Below the pieces are notes generated by a model. The model was not told where the DNA came from. It saw nothing but the letters and a program-made list of their open reading frames with translations, and ran no database searches. From assembly GCA_030615025.1 (NCBI GenBank), contig JAUXAB010000006.1, positions 1 to 64,000 on the forward strand: a stretch of DNA of 64,000 nt. Direction: 5' to 3'. Source of the DNA: Phycisphaerae bacterium. Lineage in GTDB: Bacteria > Planctomycetota > Phycisphaerae > Sedimentisphaerales > Anaerobacaceae. The position numbers and the translations under genes were made by a program. Shown piece after piece: positions 63,437 to 64,000 of the stretch. Each line of letters starts with the position of its first letter. The first letter of the stretch is position 1.

Positions 63437-64000
63437 TTATTGGGAGGTCGGTTCAGCTTCTTTGCTCCGCAGCTTACCTACTCGCTGGCGAACGTCCCTG
63501 TACGCAAAATCAAGCTGAGCAATTTTGCGATAAATCTCCAGCGCCTTTTTCGTATTACCCTGCTGTTCATAAGAGCGTGCCAGATTGTACCGCAATTCCT
63601 TGGCGACGCCATCATCTTTTATCTCGTAGAAGTCTATCGCCTGCGTGAAAATGTCGATCGCATCTGCAAACCAGCCCTTCAGAAAAAAGCACAGCCCTAT
63701 CTTGTCCATCGATGAAATCTTATGTCGCGGATCTTTTTGCGCCTCCTGGAACAGAGGTATTGCATCATCATACTGCTTATTGCGGACCAAACGAATACCA
63801 TATTCGTACTTGGCCTGCAAGTCGGTCGGATAGTTCTCCACACAGAGACCGTAATGCTCCAACTCGGTACTGTTTAGCTGCGAAGTTAATTCAGAAAGCT
63901 GAGACTTAACTTTGCCATCTCCGCCCTTAGTCTCAAGAGCCGCTTTCACCCCTCTTATCTTGCGTCTGAGTTGTTTTATCTTTAACAGACCTGCCCGCTG
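63437..64000 (-). CDS. TPR-repeat protein, 5' end outside the window
   Basis: At least 188 residues; the frame is open to the window edge (QRAGLLKIKQLRRKIRGVKA), so the start lies beyond 64000. It contains tandem tetratricopeptide helices: AKYEYGIRLVRNKQYDDAIP, ISSMDKIGLCFFLKGWFADA, ELRYNLARSYEQQGNTKKAL. TPR domains hold protein complexes together. The partner is not known. It ends 67 bases before rpsT and may be co-transcribed with it. Confidence 0.75.
   Translation of the reverse strand, partial: QRAGLLKIKQLRRKIRGVKAALETKGGDGKVKSQLSELTSQLNSTELEHYGLCVENYPTDLQAKYEYGIRLVRNKQYDDAIPLFQEAQKDPRHKISSMDKIGLCFFLKGWFADAIDIFTQAIDFYEIKDDGVAKELRYNLARSYEQQGNTKKALEIYRKIAQLDFAYRDVRQRVGKLRSKEAEPTSQ

Overview
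The window reads as a chromosomal segment of a Gram-negative-type bacterium, most probably a member of the Planctomycetota (Phycisphaerae-like). This is inferred from the mix of features, since no rRNA is present: long exported PQQ-propeller proteins with a methyltransferase-like head, a Tat-exported sugar-isomerase-like protein, tandem exported amidohydrolases, an unusually long SecA, sulfotransferase-rich polysaccharide genes, and many short decayed mobile-element scars.

Layout. 1-1085: chemotaxis-like sequence (CheC-like domain and CheB-type receiver) broken into different frames. 1086-13615 (minus): nine tightly packed exported amidohydrolase genes holding ten related domains, behind one strong sigma-70-type promoter at 13649-13677. 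Only two of the ten domains keep the full set of metal ligands; the others have lost some or all of them. 13828-13998: tail of an IS transposase. 14050-20600 (plus): two paralogous exported proteins with a methyltransferase-like N-terminus and PQQ-type beta-propeller repeats. 20601-25103: repeat-rich and low in coding, with three orphan genes, a restriction-modification gene scar and palindromes. 25104-28397: a fusion of a heparinase II/III-like lyase with an M14-type metallopeptidase domain.

28398-29648 holds a tRNA 3'-end scar and an IS110 remnant. 29649-46884 is an exopolysaccharide or capsule locus. Plus-strand genes encode a small membrane protein, a polyprenyl-phosphate sugar-phosphate transferase and an ArnT/GT39-like membrane glycosyltransferase. 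These converge on a long minus-strand operon: ABC-2 permease, Wzt-like ATPase with a C-terminal cargo domain, a pyruvyltransferase-glycosyltransferase fusion, two DUF115-like proteins bracketing two sulfotransferases, a methyltransferase broken by a MITE, and four glycosyltransferases. The set predicts a lipid-linked, sulfated and possibly pyruvylated polysaccharide exported by an ABC transporter. 47399-48991 is an excisionase-like gene plus a tyrosine recombinase.

49299-64000 is mostly housekeeping. On the minus strand are hicB-hicA-efp-secA, RNase R, a DUF5703/GH95-like glycoside hydrolase, rpsT and a TPR gene that runs off the end. On the plus strand are a DUF1189-like membrane protein, a Tat-exported fucose/arabinose-isomerase-fold protein and a membrane-anchored protein with a carboxypeptidase-regulatory-like domain. 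A dispersed intergenic repeat occurs three times here.

The best candidates for something undescribed are the mixed live/dead amidohydrolase array, the lyase-M14 fusion, the SecA with five internal W-x4-[FY] repeats, and a TA-flanked MITE that leaves its host gene in frame but adds a stop codon.
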